From: Moraxellaceae bacterium | GTDB lineage: Bacteria; Pseudomonadota; Gammaproteobacteria; Pseudomonadales; Ketobacteraceae | DNA length: 10,651 nucleotides | Assembly: GCA_002402125.1 (NCBI GenBank) | Contig: NVVG01000120.1 | Span: forward strand, 1 to 10,651 | Direction: 5' to 3' | Shown here: positions 1-6,584 of the stretch, one piece after another | How the letters are laid out: each line of letters begins with the position of its first letter | Position numbering within the stretch: position 1 is the stretch's first letter | The notes under the pieces: model-generated | Told to the model about the DNA's origin: nothing | Seen by the model: the letters and a program-made list of their open reading frames with translations, nothing else | The model's database searches: none | Program-made: the position numbers and the translations under genes

Positions 1-547
1 AAAAACCCGTTTCAAAATCAAAAAGAAAAACACAGAATGTCACTTGGACCATCAAATTGTTAAAAGAATCCTCGCCTTGTTCGATCGATCTCTCAAAAGA
101 TTCCCAGGCGATTTCTCGACAATCAAAGAATACCTCAAATTCTGTATCCAAATAAAATTCTCTAATTGACACCTCTGAATATTTGTCAGCTGTAGACAGG
201 TCATTAATCACGCCACTATTTTTTGAAGTAACATCAGTTTGATTTAACATGCCTTCGCTATCGGCCCGCAAACGAGCGATTGCGGTAAATGAAGTTACCT
301 CGCCAAGTTCCCGACTTAGTTCCAGCTCCATTTGCACTTCGTTCTTCTGTGCTCCTTGTTTTTTAAGCGTGGACTTCTGGGTAGCATAGGAAACCTCATA
401 TTCTATTTGAACGGTCATTCCCTCTGGCAACTCTGCAAATACGTTCTGTTGCGCTACACTCTGAATTACACCCAGCATTAGCATTAAGAAAAACCTTTGG
501 CGGTAGCGAGAATGACAAAGCAATTTTTTAGTGGACGTCAATAACAT
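1..547 (-). CDS. Probable outer-membrane beta-barrel (porin, DUF1302-like), partial at the left edge
   Basis: An ATG at 547 opens a reading frame that stays open to base 1, giving about 182 codons of the N-terminus. The first 40 residues look like a signal peptide: a basic stretch (CHSRYRQR), a hydrophobic core (FFLMLMLGVIQSVA), then an AxA-like end at VFAELPEG. The following residues alternate charged and apolar as in beta strands, and pieces such as QKNEVQMELELSRELG and SIREFYLDTEF resemble the DUF1302/alginate-export type porins that often follow MMPL transporters and LolA-like proteins. The start lies one base after the transporter stop (TGATATG), so translation is probably coupled and the genes share a transcript. 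Residues after about 125 fit the family less well. The family assignment is from memory; that it is a real gene is much more certain than its exact type. Confidence 0.6.
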   Translation of the reverse strand, partial: MLLTSTKKLLCHSRYRQRFFLMLMLGVIQSVAQQNVFAELPEGMTVQIEYEVSYATQKSTLKKQGAQKNEVQMELELSRELGEVTSFTAIARLRADSEGMLNQTDVTSKNSGVINDLSTADKYSEVSIREFYLDTEFEVFFDCREIAWESFERSIEQGEDSFNNLMVQVTFCVFLFDFETGF

Positions 548-548
548 A

Positions 549-3500
549 TCATTTACCACGCTTTAAGGTTCGCTTGCTAAACATGCTATCTTTCACCGCC
601 GTCTTATAATCAACTTCGCTAAATTCAAACAGCGTTTTATGACCGCTTTTGTGGTTTTCTATAAATAGACGGTGTGCAGTCCAAATGTCATCAACCAATT
701 GAATATCACTTACTTGTAATGTTTTTAGCGGTCTGCCTTTTATCCCCCAATATTTTGCCTCAATAATCATCCACTTTTCGCTATCGATGGTGAGTTCGGC
801 ACGGCTATAACCTACTTCTTTTACGATGCTGCTATTTTTGGCGGTAGCCTCAATACGATAGCGACGACTGACGTTGCGCTTGTTAGAAACTAGATTTTTT
901 TCAGAATCTATCTCTTTGTCAGAATCTATAAGCGAAAAATTATAATCCTTAACGTCAACTTTTCCCTCTAGTTTAATATCGTCGTAGGTGAAATCAGTAC
1001 CCAAGAAGTAATCACCGCGATCAGACGAGGAAATTCGGCGCACTTTACGCAGGGCAGGTAAATACAACCATTGATCATCATCTTTATCGACTCCATCAAC
1101 ATCAGTGGTTTTATAGTCATAGGTTAAAAAGCCAGTACCTTTTACATTGGTAGGCATTAGATAGAAAATTACCGTTCTTTTTTCATCGCCAAAATACTTC
1201 CTATATCCTCTTGTCTCCCGCACACGCTGTTTACCTCGCTTATCTGAAAGCGTCATTTTTAATTTTCGCGACTGTTGTAGGCCATCATAACGATTGTTCA
1301 CATTGTTAATCACTTGGTTTGCAGTTAACGCTCTAACATCAGAAGATGCTGCCTGGCCATTGGTTGAATAAACAAACGCAGCGATAGTCATCGATACCAA
1401 TACTAGTAGCGGCAAGGCTCGGGTTAACACTGCGGTATTTCGCCCATTACTTGTCTTGATGATATTAGAGGAAGCTATAACCTGCTTATTATTTTCTGGG
1501 TTTCCATAAATAAAATTCGGCTTAAACACTTTGATCAATGCGGGCAATACCGTCATGCTGGCGATAAAACTACTGGTTACCGATAACACAACAATAGCGC
1601 CAAAATTGGTCAAAGGGACCACCTTGCTACTGACCAGTACACCAAACCCACAGGCAATCGCGATAAAATTAAATAGCAGAGCTCTACCGGTATTTGGGTA
1701 CAATTGCAGAAGATTAGCCGTGAAAGCCGCATCGTCTTGTGGGGGATTGTTGGCATTAATAGCTCTCAATCGATCCAATGTATGAATAGCAAAATCAACC
1801 CCTAGACCAATTGCCACCGAGGCAAACATACTGGTGCCTATGCCTAACGAGATACCAAAAATCGCCATTGACGAATATATTAGTAAAATTGATACTGCCA
1901 CCGGCAATAACGCGTAGACCCCTGCAACGGCTGACTTAAATAACAAGGCCGATACCAGCATCACTAAAAATAGCGCTATAAATACTCCGAAAAAATGGCT
2001 TTTCCCGAGGTCATGAATCCAGTTATAGCTAACCGCAGCCCTACCACTTAAGGTTGCCTTTATTTGACTAATGCCGGCCTCTGATACATTAAATTCATTA
2101 TCGACATAAGTCTGTAACGGTTCGATCACATTCCGAATATCAGTATAAGCACCCGAATCCATCACGATACGCACATTTGCAATGCGGTAGTCGTAATCAA
2201 TTTCTTCATCAAAGTCTGTTGGTTCACTAGACGCGGTATAGAGTAGAAAATATTGCGCTGCCATCTCTTTGGTTTTAGGCAGTACGTATGCCAACGGGTT
2301 GTCGCTGTTAAGTGCTTTGTTCATTTGTTTTAGGTAATCTACCACCGAGGTTGACCCATTTACATGAGGTAGCGTTTCAGCATACTGCTGAAGGGCTTCA
2401 ATACGTGCAAGATTTTTGGGCTCAAAAAGGTCTTCAACTTCTGGTGTTTCAATTACCACATCGAGATAATTACTACCATCAAAGTGAGTATTAATCGCCT
2501 TATCCGCTTTAGATATAGCTTCACTGGGGTGAAAGGTTTTTATCCTGTCTTCATCAACCACAATGTTGGTCGCACCAAACACACCTGCAATGATGATTAC
2601 AGCGGCCAAAGCAATGGTGGTCTTGGCGTATTTTAAGCTAAGCCCGCCGAGGTTAGTGATAAATCGAGTCATCATGTCGGGCTCTTTATTGGCTATTGAA
2701 AGCGAAAACGACTTGCTGACTTGCGGTTTTATCCAAGCCATCGCTGCAGGTAAAAACACCAAAGAAAATAACCAAGCGATAGCCACTCCCAATGCGCTAA
2801 ACAATCCCATATATTTAAATGGAGGCATATAAGATGCCAAATACAAACCAATAAAGCCCGCTATGGTAGTCAAGGTGGTTAGGGTAATTGGGCGCCACAT
2901 CTCCACCATTGCCGCTACAATCGTTTGTTGTGTGCGCGCCTTGCGTTCATCCGCTGTTTGCTCAGCTTGCAACTCGTAATAGGTTGAAAAAATATGGATC
3001 GCATCAGCAACCGAAATACCGATGAGGATGACGGGCAAGGCGTTGGTGATGACAAAAAACGGCACACCCGCAGCAGCCATGATGGCTAACGTCATCAGTA
3101 CCGAAGCGGCAATAATCACATTCGCTAACAAGGACGGGGCAAAACGACGAAAAGCCAATATGATCATCAACGTAATAATCAGACCCGCTAACGGGTTCAG
3201 GCGTTGGGCATCACTATCGATATAGGCACCTAAGTAACCCGAGGTTGCGCCCTCTCCCGCTAGATGAATTTGCAGGGATTGTGGCACAACGATTTCACTG
3301 AGCAAATTATCCAGTTTGGCATAAGTTAGTTCCGCATTATCGGAATCTATCATCTCAACAACAATCAATGTTGCACTACCGTCCTTTGCCACCAAACTAC
3401 CTTGATACAGCGGCATGGATGCTACCCGAGCCTCAATCGCTGCAGCACCTGCAACCGTAGTTATATCCTCCAACTCGAAAAATTCCATAACATCCATGCC

Positions 3501-3929
3501 ATAATCGCTACCGCTAATATGTTTTTCTGTTGCTAAGCTAATGATTTTTTCGGGATCTACATTATCAATCTCCGCAACAGCATCACTCAGGGTTTGCACC
3601 AGTTGCATAGCCTCAGGGGTAAAAATTGATGTGGTTTGTGCCTTGTCAGTTGAATTTACAACAATGGCAATCACCATCGGATCGCTTAATCCAAATAACG
3701 CTTTTACTTTATCGCGGTATATCAGTGCCGGATTATCCGCCGCCATGAACGCGTCGGCCCGTGTATCTTTGGTCAGTTTTGGTAGCTGAGAGAGTGTGGC
3801 AACCATCAGTAACAAACACAGTGAAACCCATAATTTGGGCCGAGCCACTATCGTGCTAAAAAATCGGTTAGCCAGTGCGGTTGGTTCGCTTGGCGATTGT
3901 GTATCTATGGCCTGCTGTTGAGTATTCAT
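549..3929 (-). CDS. MMPL/RND-family transporter fused to a C-terminal LolA-like outer-membrane lipoprotein-sorting domain
   Basis: This 1126-residue inner-membrane protein has RND architecture. TM1 lies near residues 33-50, a large periplasmic loop at 52-245, and a TM bundle at about 246-400. The second half repeats this pattern, with a TM near 436-452, a loop to about 640 and a TM bundle at 645-802. Each half carries the family signature at the fourth TM of its bundle: GISVADAIHIF (304-314) and AIGLGVDFAIHTL (706-718). After residue 802 comes a linker, an extra hydrophobic segment (about 838-854, ending in NGQAASS) and a soluble domain (about 865-1126). That domain has the pattern of LolA_like/outer-membrane lipoprotein-sorting proteins (YLPALRKVRRISSSDRGDYF, GTDFTYDDI). 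Such domains are usually encoded by a separate gene with a signal peptide. The family exports lipids or other hydrophobic compounds; the substrate here is unknown. The ATG at 3929 is preceded by AGGAAACAGGAA, a good ribosome binding site. It is probably controlled by the upstream MarR. Confidence 0.9.
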   Translation of the reverse strand: MNTQQQAIDTQSPSEPTALANRFFSTIVARPKLWVSLCLLLMVATLSQLPKLTKDTRADAFMAADNPALIYRDKVKALFGLSDPMVIAIVVNSTDKAQTTSIFTPEAMQLVQTLSDAVAEIDNVDPEKIISLATEKHISGSDYGMDVMEFFELEDITTVAGAAAIEARVASMPLYQGSLVAKDGSATLIVVEMIDSDNAELTYAKLDNLLSEIVVPQSLQIHLAGEGATSGYLGAYIDSDAQRLNPLAGLIITLMIILAFRRFAPSLLANVIIAASVLMTLAIMAAAGVPFFVITNALPVILIGISVADAIHIFSTYYELQAEQTADERKARTQQTIVAAMVEMWRPITLTTLTTIAGFIGLYLASYMPPFKYMGLFSALGVAIAWLFSLVFLPAAMAWIKPQVSKSFSLSIANKEPDMMTRFITNLGGLSLKYAKTTIALAAVIIIAGVFGATNIVVDEDRIKTFHPSEAISKADKAINTHFDGSNYLDVVIETPEVEDLFEPKNLARIEALQQYAETLPHVNGSTSVVDYLKQMNKALNSDNPLAYVLPKTKEMAAQYFLLYTASSEPTDFDEEIDYDYRIANVRIVMDSGAYTDIRNVIEPLQTYVDNEFNVSEAGISQIKATLSGRAAVSYNWIHDLGKSHFFGVFIALFLVMLVSALLFKSAVAGVYALLPVAVSILLIYSSMAIFGISLGIGTSMFASVAIGLGVDFAIHTLDRLRAINANNPPQDDAAFTANLLQLYPNTGRALLFNFIAIACGFGVLVSSKVVPLTNFGAIVVLSVTSSFIASMTVLPALIKVFKPNFIYGNPENNKQVIASSNIIKTSNGRNTAVLTRALPLLVLVSMTIAAFVYSTNGQAASSDVRALTANQVINNVNNRYDGLQQSRKLKMTLSDKRGKQRVRETRGYRKYFGDEKRTVIFYLMPTNVKGTGFLTYDYKTTDVDGVDKDDDQWLYLPALRKVRRISSSDRGDYFLGTDFTYDDIKLEGKVDVKDYNFSLIDSDKEIDSEKNLVSNKRNVSRRYRIEATAKNSSIVKEVGYSRAELTIDSEKWMIIEAKYWGIKGRPLKTLQVSDIQLVDDIWTAHRLFIENHKSGHKTLFEFSEVDYKTAVKDSMFSKRTLKRGK

Positions 3930-4001
3930 ACCGTATTCCTGTTTCCTAATGTGTGAAGTTATATATCACTACATGTATATGCATGTATTTATCATTTAAA
4001 G
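3927..4001 (-). promoter_or_regulatory. Promoter/leader region of the MMPL transporter operon
   Basis: Read on the minus strand, the gap between the marR hairpin and the transporter start contains the palindromic operator, then an AT-rich GATATATAAC that could serve as a -10 element, then AGGAAACAGGAA as the ribosome binding site just before the ATG. The -35 element is not clear and may lie inside the operator. A dedicated promoter here fits the hairpin that separates this unit from marR. Confidence 0.4.
3970..3987. promoter_or_regulatory. Putative MarR operator upstream of the MMPL transporter
   Basis: TACATG-TATATG-CATGTA is an inverted repeat with perfect 6-bp arms. Bases 3972-3989 match 4506-4523 in front of marR at 17 of 18 positions, in the same orientation relative to the gene they precede. 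It lies 40 nt upstream of the transporter start codon. Palindromes of this size are typical MarR dimer sites. Binding by the neighbouring regulator is inferred from the shared sequence and position. Confidence 0.65.
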
Positions 4002-4030
4002 AGGCTTTTCCTGTGTCATAGAAAAAGCCT
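4002..4030 (-). terminator. Terminator-like hairpin after marR
   Basis: Perfect 8-bp arms AGGCTTTT (4002-4009) and AAAAGCCT (4023-4030) enclose a 13-nt loop, beginning 18 nt after the marR stop codon. On the minus strand the stem is followed by CTTTAAA, so the T-tract is short. It could end marR transcription before the transporter promoter. Efficiency is uncertain, and a weak hairpin might allow some read-through. Confidence 0.5.
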
Positions 4031-4048
4031 GTTCTACCGTCTAACTTG

Positions 4049-4492
4049 TCACTGATGTAAATCGATCACAACCTGGGTAACATCTAACACTTGCTGACTA
4101 ACATGCTCGCCAAGCTGGGCCTTAACAAGATCCTGCGCTTGTTTCCATACCACAAACGCTGCATGGTACTTTTTAACGCCCTCTGGCGTTAGCGTTAAAA
4201 CTTTTTGGCGCCGGTCTTCACCAGGATGCGACTCCAAATAACCGTCTCGCAGCAAGGGTTTTAGATTTCGCGACAATGTTGTCTGATCTAATACTAATAC
4301 CGACTGCAACAAGCTGTTATTGGCCTCCCCTAACAACCCAATCGCCCTCAAAATCGCGAACTGCGTGCCCTTCAGCCCGACTTCTGTCAGCTTTTGGTCG
4401 TAGATGCGACTTACCACACGAGACGCTTTTCGTAGGGATACCCCTAGGCAGACCTCGTAGTTAGCTAATGTTTCCGGTGCTTTTGATTTCAT
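4049..4492 (-). CDS. MarR-family transcriptional regulator
   Basis: This 147-residue protein is the normal length for MarR regulators, which are dimeric winged-helix repressors that often sense small hydrophobic ligands. The N-terminal helix (LANYEVCLGVSLRKASRVV) fits the dimerisation region. The DNA-binding part shows a helix-turn-helix with recognition helix LDQTTLSRNLKPLLRDGYLE (68-87), followed by the charged wing PGEDRRQKVLTLTPEG (90-105), a hallmark of the family. A C-terminal helix pair completes the fold. The ATG at 4492 has no strong ribosome binding site (TTGAAACT precedes it). A perfect 14-bp palindrome lies 13 nt upstream and recurs in front of the exporter, so autoregulation together with control of the exporter is likely. 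The ligand is not predictable from this sequence. Confidence 0.92.
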   Translation of the reverse strand: MKSKAPETLANYEVCLGVSLRKASRVVSRIYDQKLTEVGLKGTQFAILRAIGLLGEANNSLLQSVLVLDQTTLSRNLKPLLRDGYLESHPGEDRRQKVLTLTPEGVKKYHAAFVVWKQAQDLVKAQLGEHVSQQVLDVTQVVIDLHQ

Positions 4493-4505
4493 AGTTTCAA
4501 ATTAG

Positions 4506-4519
4506 CATGCATATGCATG
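4506..4519. promoter_or_regulatory. Putative MarR autoregulatory operator
   Basis: CATGCATATGCATG is a perfect 14-bp palindrome 13 nt upstream of the marR start codon. With its flank it matches the site in front of the MMPL transporter at 17 of 18 positions (4506-4523 against 3972-3989). A protein bound here would block marR transcription or early elongation. It is inferred to be bound by the MarR protein. Confidence 0.65.
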
Positions 4520-4529
4520 TATTGCAAAC

Positions 4530-4740
4530 ATAAATAAGCACCCAGAATCAAAAATGTTCAAGTCCAGGTTTTTCAAATCACGCTTGTAGGGGGCGCCCTC
4601 TTCCAGAAAGATGTAGTCCTCTTTACCCCAAACTATCAAGGTAAGTGGCTGATGCTGTTTCTTTTGCGCTTTTTGGATTAGGACTAGTAGGTTTTGGTGC
4701 TCTTAGTCGTAGAGCGAAAAAATAAGGATTTCTACATGCC
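4530..4740 (-). pseudogene. Decayed C-terminal fragment of an alpha/beta-hydrolase (haloalkane-dehalogenase-like)
   Basis: This stretch has no intact gene, but the minus strand reads as a recognisable hydrolase fragment: SLYD, a TAA stop (4703-4705), then NLLVLIQKAQKKQHQPL, TLIVWGKEDYIF, EEGAPYKRDLKNLDL and FDSG. Intact relatives typically read LFYDYRTN...QPPTLIVWGKNDxIF...EGAxPYKRDL...LLDTGHFALE. The fragment therefore keeps the beta strand before the late acidic residue (VWGKED) but has a stop codon inside the motif. It also lacks one residue in the EGA-PY segment, and the catalytic His position after DSG is Cys, after which the resemblance ends. No N-terminal half or nucleophile motif is present. 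It sits between the methyltransferase hairpin and the marR operator. The resemblance is judged by eye. Confidence 0.6.
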
Positions 4741-4776
4741 AAATAAGCCTGCAAGTGAAAACTTGCAGGCTTATTA
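4741..4776. terminator. Strong 15-bp hairpin downstream of the methyltransferase gene
   Basis: Bases 4742-4756 and 4761-4775 are perfectly complementary (core AAGCCTGCAAGT), closing a 4-base loop (GAAA on plus, TTTC on minus). It begins 30 nt past the methyltransferase stop. The ends of the stem are AT-rich, but a true run of T is missing on either side (plus ATTAATTTAATT, minus TTTGGC). It is probably a terminator for the methyltransferase, possibly acting in both directions. Confidence 0.55.
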
Positions 4777-4805
4777 ATTTAATTGAGGAATTTTTTAATG
4801 GCCTG

Positions 4806-5405
4806 TTAGGATTTTTGCACGATGAAATAGGTATGTAATTCAGGATATTGATCATACTCAAGATGTCTACAAATACAGTTTGAATCTTCTATTACTTTTA
4901 AAAACCCGGAAATACCTAGTGTAGAGTAATATACCTCTTGCCCCATCGAGTCATCTTTATGATCTCCCTGCTCATCAACACCGCCTCCAGAAAAAATACA
5001 AACCCCGTCGCGGTTAAGACCTGAGAATATTTTTACTAGCACTTTCTCTTGTTCTTCAAGAGGAACATGCCAAATACTATCCCATGCGGTTATGAAGTCA
5101 TATTTTTTCGGCAATGCCCAATCACAAATATTTTCATGATAGAAATTTATTTCAGGATGCTTTTTCGTAGCAAGCTTGATCATTTCACTCGAAATATCCA
5201 CTCCTTCAGCGCTAAATCCGTTCTCTAGCAGCAGATCTATCAAACGTCCAGTGCTACCGCACCCAACATCGAGCGCACAACCTCTGTTCTTTACAAAAGC
5301 GATTGCTCGCTCGTGTTGTTCAATACCATTTTTTCTATTAAAGCCTTCTCGTTCCCATAAATGAGTGATTTTATCATAGGCTTTGCCGATGTCATTAGGA
5401 TTCAT
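4806..5405 (-). CDS. Class I SAM-dependent methyltransferase
   Basis: This 199-residue soluble protein has the Rossmann-like methyltransferase fold. Motif I, ALDVGCGSTGR (44-54), binds S-adenosylmethionine. The acidic residue ending strand 2 is in GVDIS (D70), NICDW (92-96) fits the adenine-contacting loop, and FITAWDSIWHV (104-114) is the motif IV region. The C-terminal part (STLGISGFLKVIEDSNC) looks like the usual substrate-side region. The substrate cannot be named. The ATG at 5405 has only a weak, distant AGG upstream. The gene stands alone, with a 97-nt spacer containing a tandem-repeat tract upstream and a strong hairpin downstream. The stop codon lies in TCCTAACAGGCC, which resembles the start of an integron attC site, but no matching right end was found. 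Confidence 0.85.
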   Translation of the reverse strand: MNPNDIGKAYDKITHLWEREGFNRKNGIEQHERAIAFVKNRGCALDVGCGSTGRLIDLLLENGFSAEGVDISSEMIKLATKKHPEINFYHENICDWALPKKYDFITAWDSIWHVPLEEQEKVLVKIFSGLNRDGVCIFSGGGVDEQGDHKDDSMGQEVYYSTLGISGFLKVIEDSNCICRHLEYDQYPELHTYFIVQKS

Positions 5406-5463
5406 AAATTGATGTGCCTAAGGTTAGGAAGAATAACGCGTCAAATACATTGTGTATATTTCG

Positions 5464-5507
5464 TATCTTATTATCTTATTATCTTATTATCTTATTATCT
5501 TATTATC
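5464..5507. repeat. Tandem 8-bp repeat (TTATTATC x5, plus a half copy)
   Basis: Five perfect head-to-tail copies of TTATTATC (minus strand GATAATAA) fill 5468-5507, and a further partial TATC sits at 5464-5467. The tract overlaps the last codon and stop of the TfoX-domain gene and ends 58 nt before the methyltransferase start. Every reading phase of the repeat contains TAA, so copy-number change would hardly affect the TfoX-like protein. It would alter the DNA just upstream of the methyltransferase promoter region. Confidence 0.97.
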
Positions 5508-5802
5508 TTTTTAATTCAATTCCGTCTTCTCTAAACATTTCTTCAAGCTCACGATAACCCTCTAGATCCATAAGTAGTCTTTCCTTTTCTGTTTTTGCAA
5601 TTTCTGCCCAGTGTTGATTCTCTAGTGCGCCGACTAGAGCATATAGAAAGTTTAGGCTAGGTTTAGTGCTGCACTCATTTTTTAATTTAATGAATGCTCT
5701 TACTGCGCCTATCTCTTCCAGTTTCTCTGGAGTGTTGATGCCGATTTCTATCAAACACTTTTCAGACTTTGGGCCCAGTCCTTTTAAGTCTCGTAGTTTC
5801 AA
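5503..5802 (-). CDS. TfoX C-terminal-domain protein
   Basis: The protein is about 99 residues and consists only of the TfoX C-terminal domain. A helix-hairpin-helix-like start (LRDLKGLGPKSEKCLIEIGI) is followed by a helical region with the family pattern LNFLYALVGALENQHWAEI. The TfoX N-terminal domain is absent, so a role in competence cannot be assumed. Stand-alone copies are common and their function is unknown. I chose the TTG at 5802 because GAGGGG lies 9 nt upstream and the family normally starts at this point. An in-frame ATG at 5826 would add eight residues (MFFEGTYI) but has no ribosome binding site and falls inside GGCGTTATG, a sequence resembling an integron core site. The stop codon lies in the 8-bp tandem repeat. 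Confidence 0.8.
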   Translation of the reverse strand: MKLRDLKGLGPKSEKCLIEIGINTPEKLEEIGAVRAFIKLKNECSTKPSLNFLYALVGALENQHWAEIAKTEKERLLMDLEGYRELEEMFREDGIELKR

Positions 5803-5833
5803 AATGTATGTCCCCTCAAAAAACATAACGCCG

Positions 5834-5894
5834 GTGTAAACAGCGATCGATTGCGATTACAGCCTAGATATTTTTCCTGGGCCATGTTTGACAC
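5834..5894. repeat. Imperfect inverted repeat between the NUDIX and TfoX-domain genes
   Basis: GTGTAAACA (5834-5842) pairs with TGTTTGACAC (5885-5894) with a single extra base in the right arm. On the minus strand the structure is framed by CCCAACAAGCC just before the NUDIX stop and by CGGCGTTATG at its other end. Such an imperfect palindrome with one extrahelical base, ending in GTT, is the general layout of integron attC sites. The outer boxes pair only partly, so this remains tentative. Confidence 0.35.
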
Positions 5895-5899
5895 ACTGG

Positions 5900-6385
5900 C
5901 TAGGCTTGTTGGGATAGCCATTGATCTACAACCGTTCTGCCTAACTTTAATGCCCCGAAATCATAAGACACTAGCTCGGCCTTAGAGAGTAATATGTATT
6001 CAGATAGCTCATCGCTGAGATTGACTTCGCCTTCTGTTTTAACAACATAAGCTATCATTAATTGATTCATAGGAGGGAATGGATAGTGCCCAATAAACTC
6101 AACTGATGTTGCCTTTAAACCTAGCTCTTCCTCAGTTTCTCTTATCATCGCGTTTTCTGGACTTTCGCCACGTTCAATAAAACCAGAAATTAAGGAGAAA
6201 AAACCCGCTGGCCAGGCTTGGTTTCTAGCTAATAAAAATTTACCGTTAATTTCAATAAGACCAGCAGAAGCAGGAATTGGATTATTCCAAAATACATAAC
6301 CGCATTCTTTGGAACAGGCAAGTCGACTTTCGCCATCGACGGAACGAGTATTCATGTCACTTTTACATTCTGGGCAATATTTCAT
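5900..6385 (-). CDS. NUDIX hydrolase with N-terminal zinc ribbon (NudC-like)
   Basis: This 161-residue protein has two parts. Residues 1-30 form a zinc ribbon with C4-x2-C7 and C24-x3-C28. The NUDIX domain follows, with its catalytic box at 68-90: GFIERGESPENAMIRETEEELGL. The Mg-binding glutamates of REtEEE are intact, although a Thr replaces the usual aliphatic residue after RE. The downstream YPFPPMNQLMIAY recalls the SQPWPFPxS region of NADH pyrophosphatases but lacks its first residues, so NADH specificity is uncertain. The family cleaves nucleoside diphosphates linked to another moiety. The ATG at 6385 overlaps the TGA of a 43-codon ORF by 4 nt (ATGA), suggesting coupled translation, and there is no good ribosome binding site of its own. 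Confidence 0.88.
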   Translation of the reverse strand: MKYCPECKSDMNTRSVDGESRLACSKECGYVFWNNPIPASAGLIEINGKFLLARNQAWPAGFFSLISGFIERGESPENAMIRETEEELGLKATSVEFIGHYPFPPMNQLMIAYVVKTEGEVNLSDELSEYILLSKAELVSYDFGALKLGRTVVDQWLSQQA

Positions 6386-6513
6386 GAGCGTTCTTTGAGT
6401 AGTTTTCGAAGTTTAACGCTAGGCGCAGACTTCAGCAATAATTGAAGGATTTTTAGGCCGGAGCTCAATGCTGGAAATCTAGCGCGCATCCTTTGTATTT
6501 GATCGTTTTGCAT
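6382..6513 (-). CDS. Small 43-residue ORF overlapping the NUDIX gene start
   Basis: ATG at 6513 to TGA at 6382 encodes 43 residues, beginning MQNDQIQRMRARF and ending KLRKLLKERS. It is strongly basic with an amphipathic, leucine-rich helix (GLKILQLLLKSAPSVKLRKLL). Its stop overlaps the NUDIX start codon as ATGA, the usual sign of translational coupling, and the NUDIX start lacks its own ribosome binding site. The upstream AAGAATG is a weak ribosome binding site. I do not recognise the family. It could be a leader peptide or a true small protein. Confidence 0.5.
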   Translation of the reverse strand: MQNDQIQRMRARFPALSSGLKILQLLLKSAPSVKLRKLLKERS

Positions 6514-6584
6514 TTTATCATTCTTACACTACGGAGTGAACTACAGACCCTAGCATGTAAAATATCATTACAACCAGACTGCCC

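Noticed and set aside
1531..3789. Several plus-strand ORFs of 60-90 codons opposite the transporter gene.
   Set aside because: They lie wholly inside the large transporter gene on the opposite strand, have no recognisable motifs, and the transporter frame is clearly the coding one.
5464..5507. The repeat tract as a CRISPR array.
   Set aside because: The units are only 8 bp, directly adjacent and without spacers, and no cas gene is present.
5503..5802. Calling the TfoX-domain gene a competence regulator (tfoX/sxy).
   Set aside because: Only the C-terminal domain is present and the context gives no link to competence.
6411..6419. GCGTTAAAC upstream of the NUDIX gene as a true integron core site.
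   Set aside because: It matches GTTRRRY, but it lies inside a plausible 43-codon ORF and no matching left box was found; kept only as weak support in the array finding.
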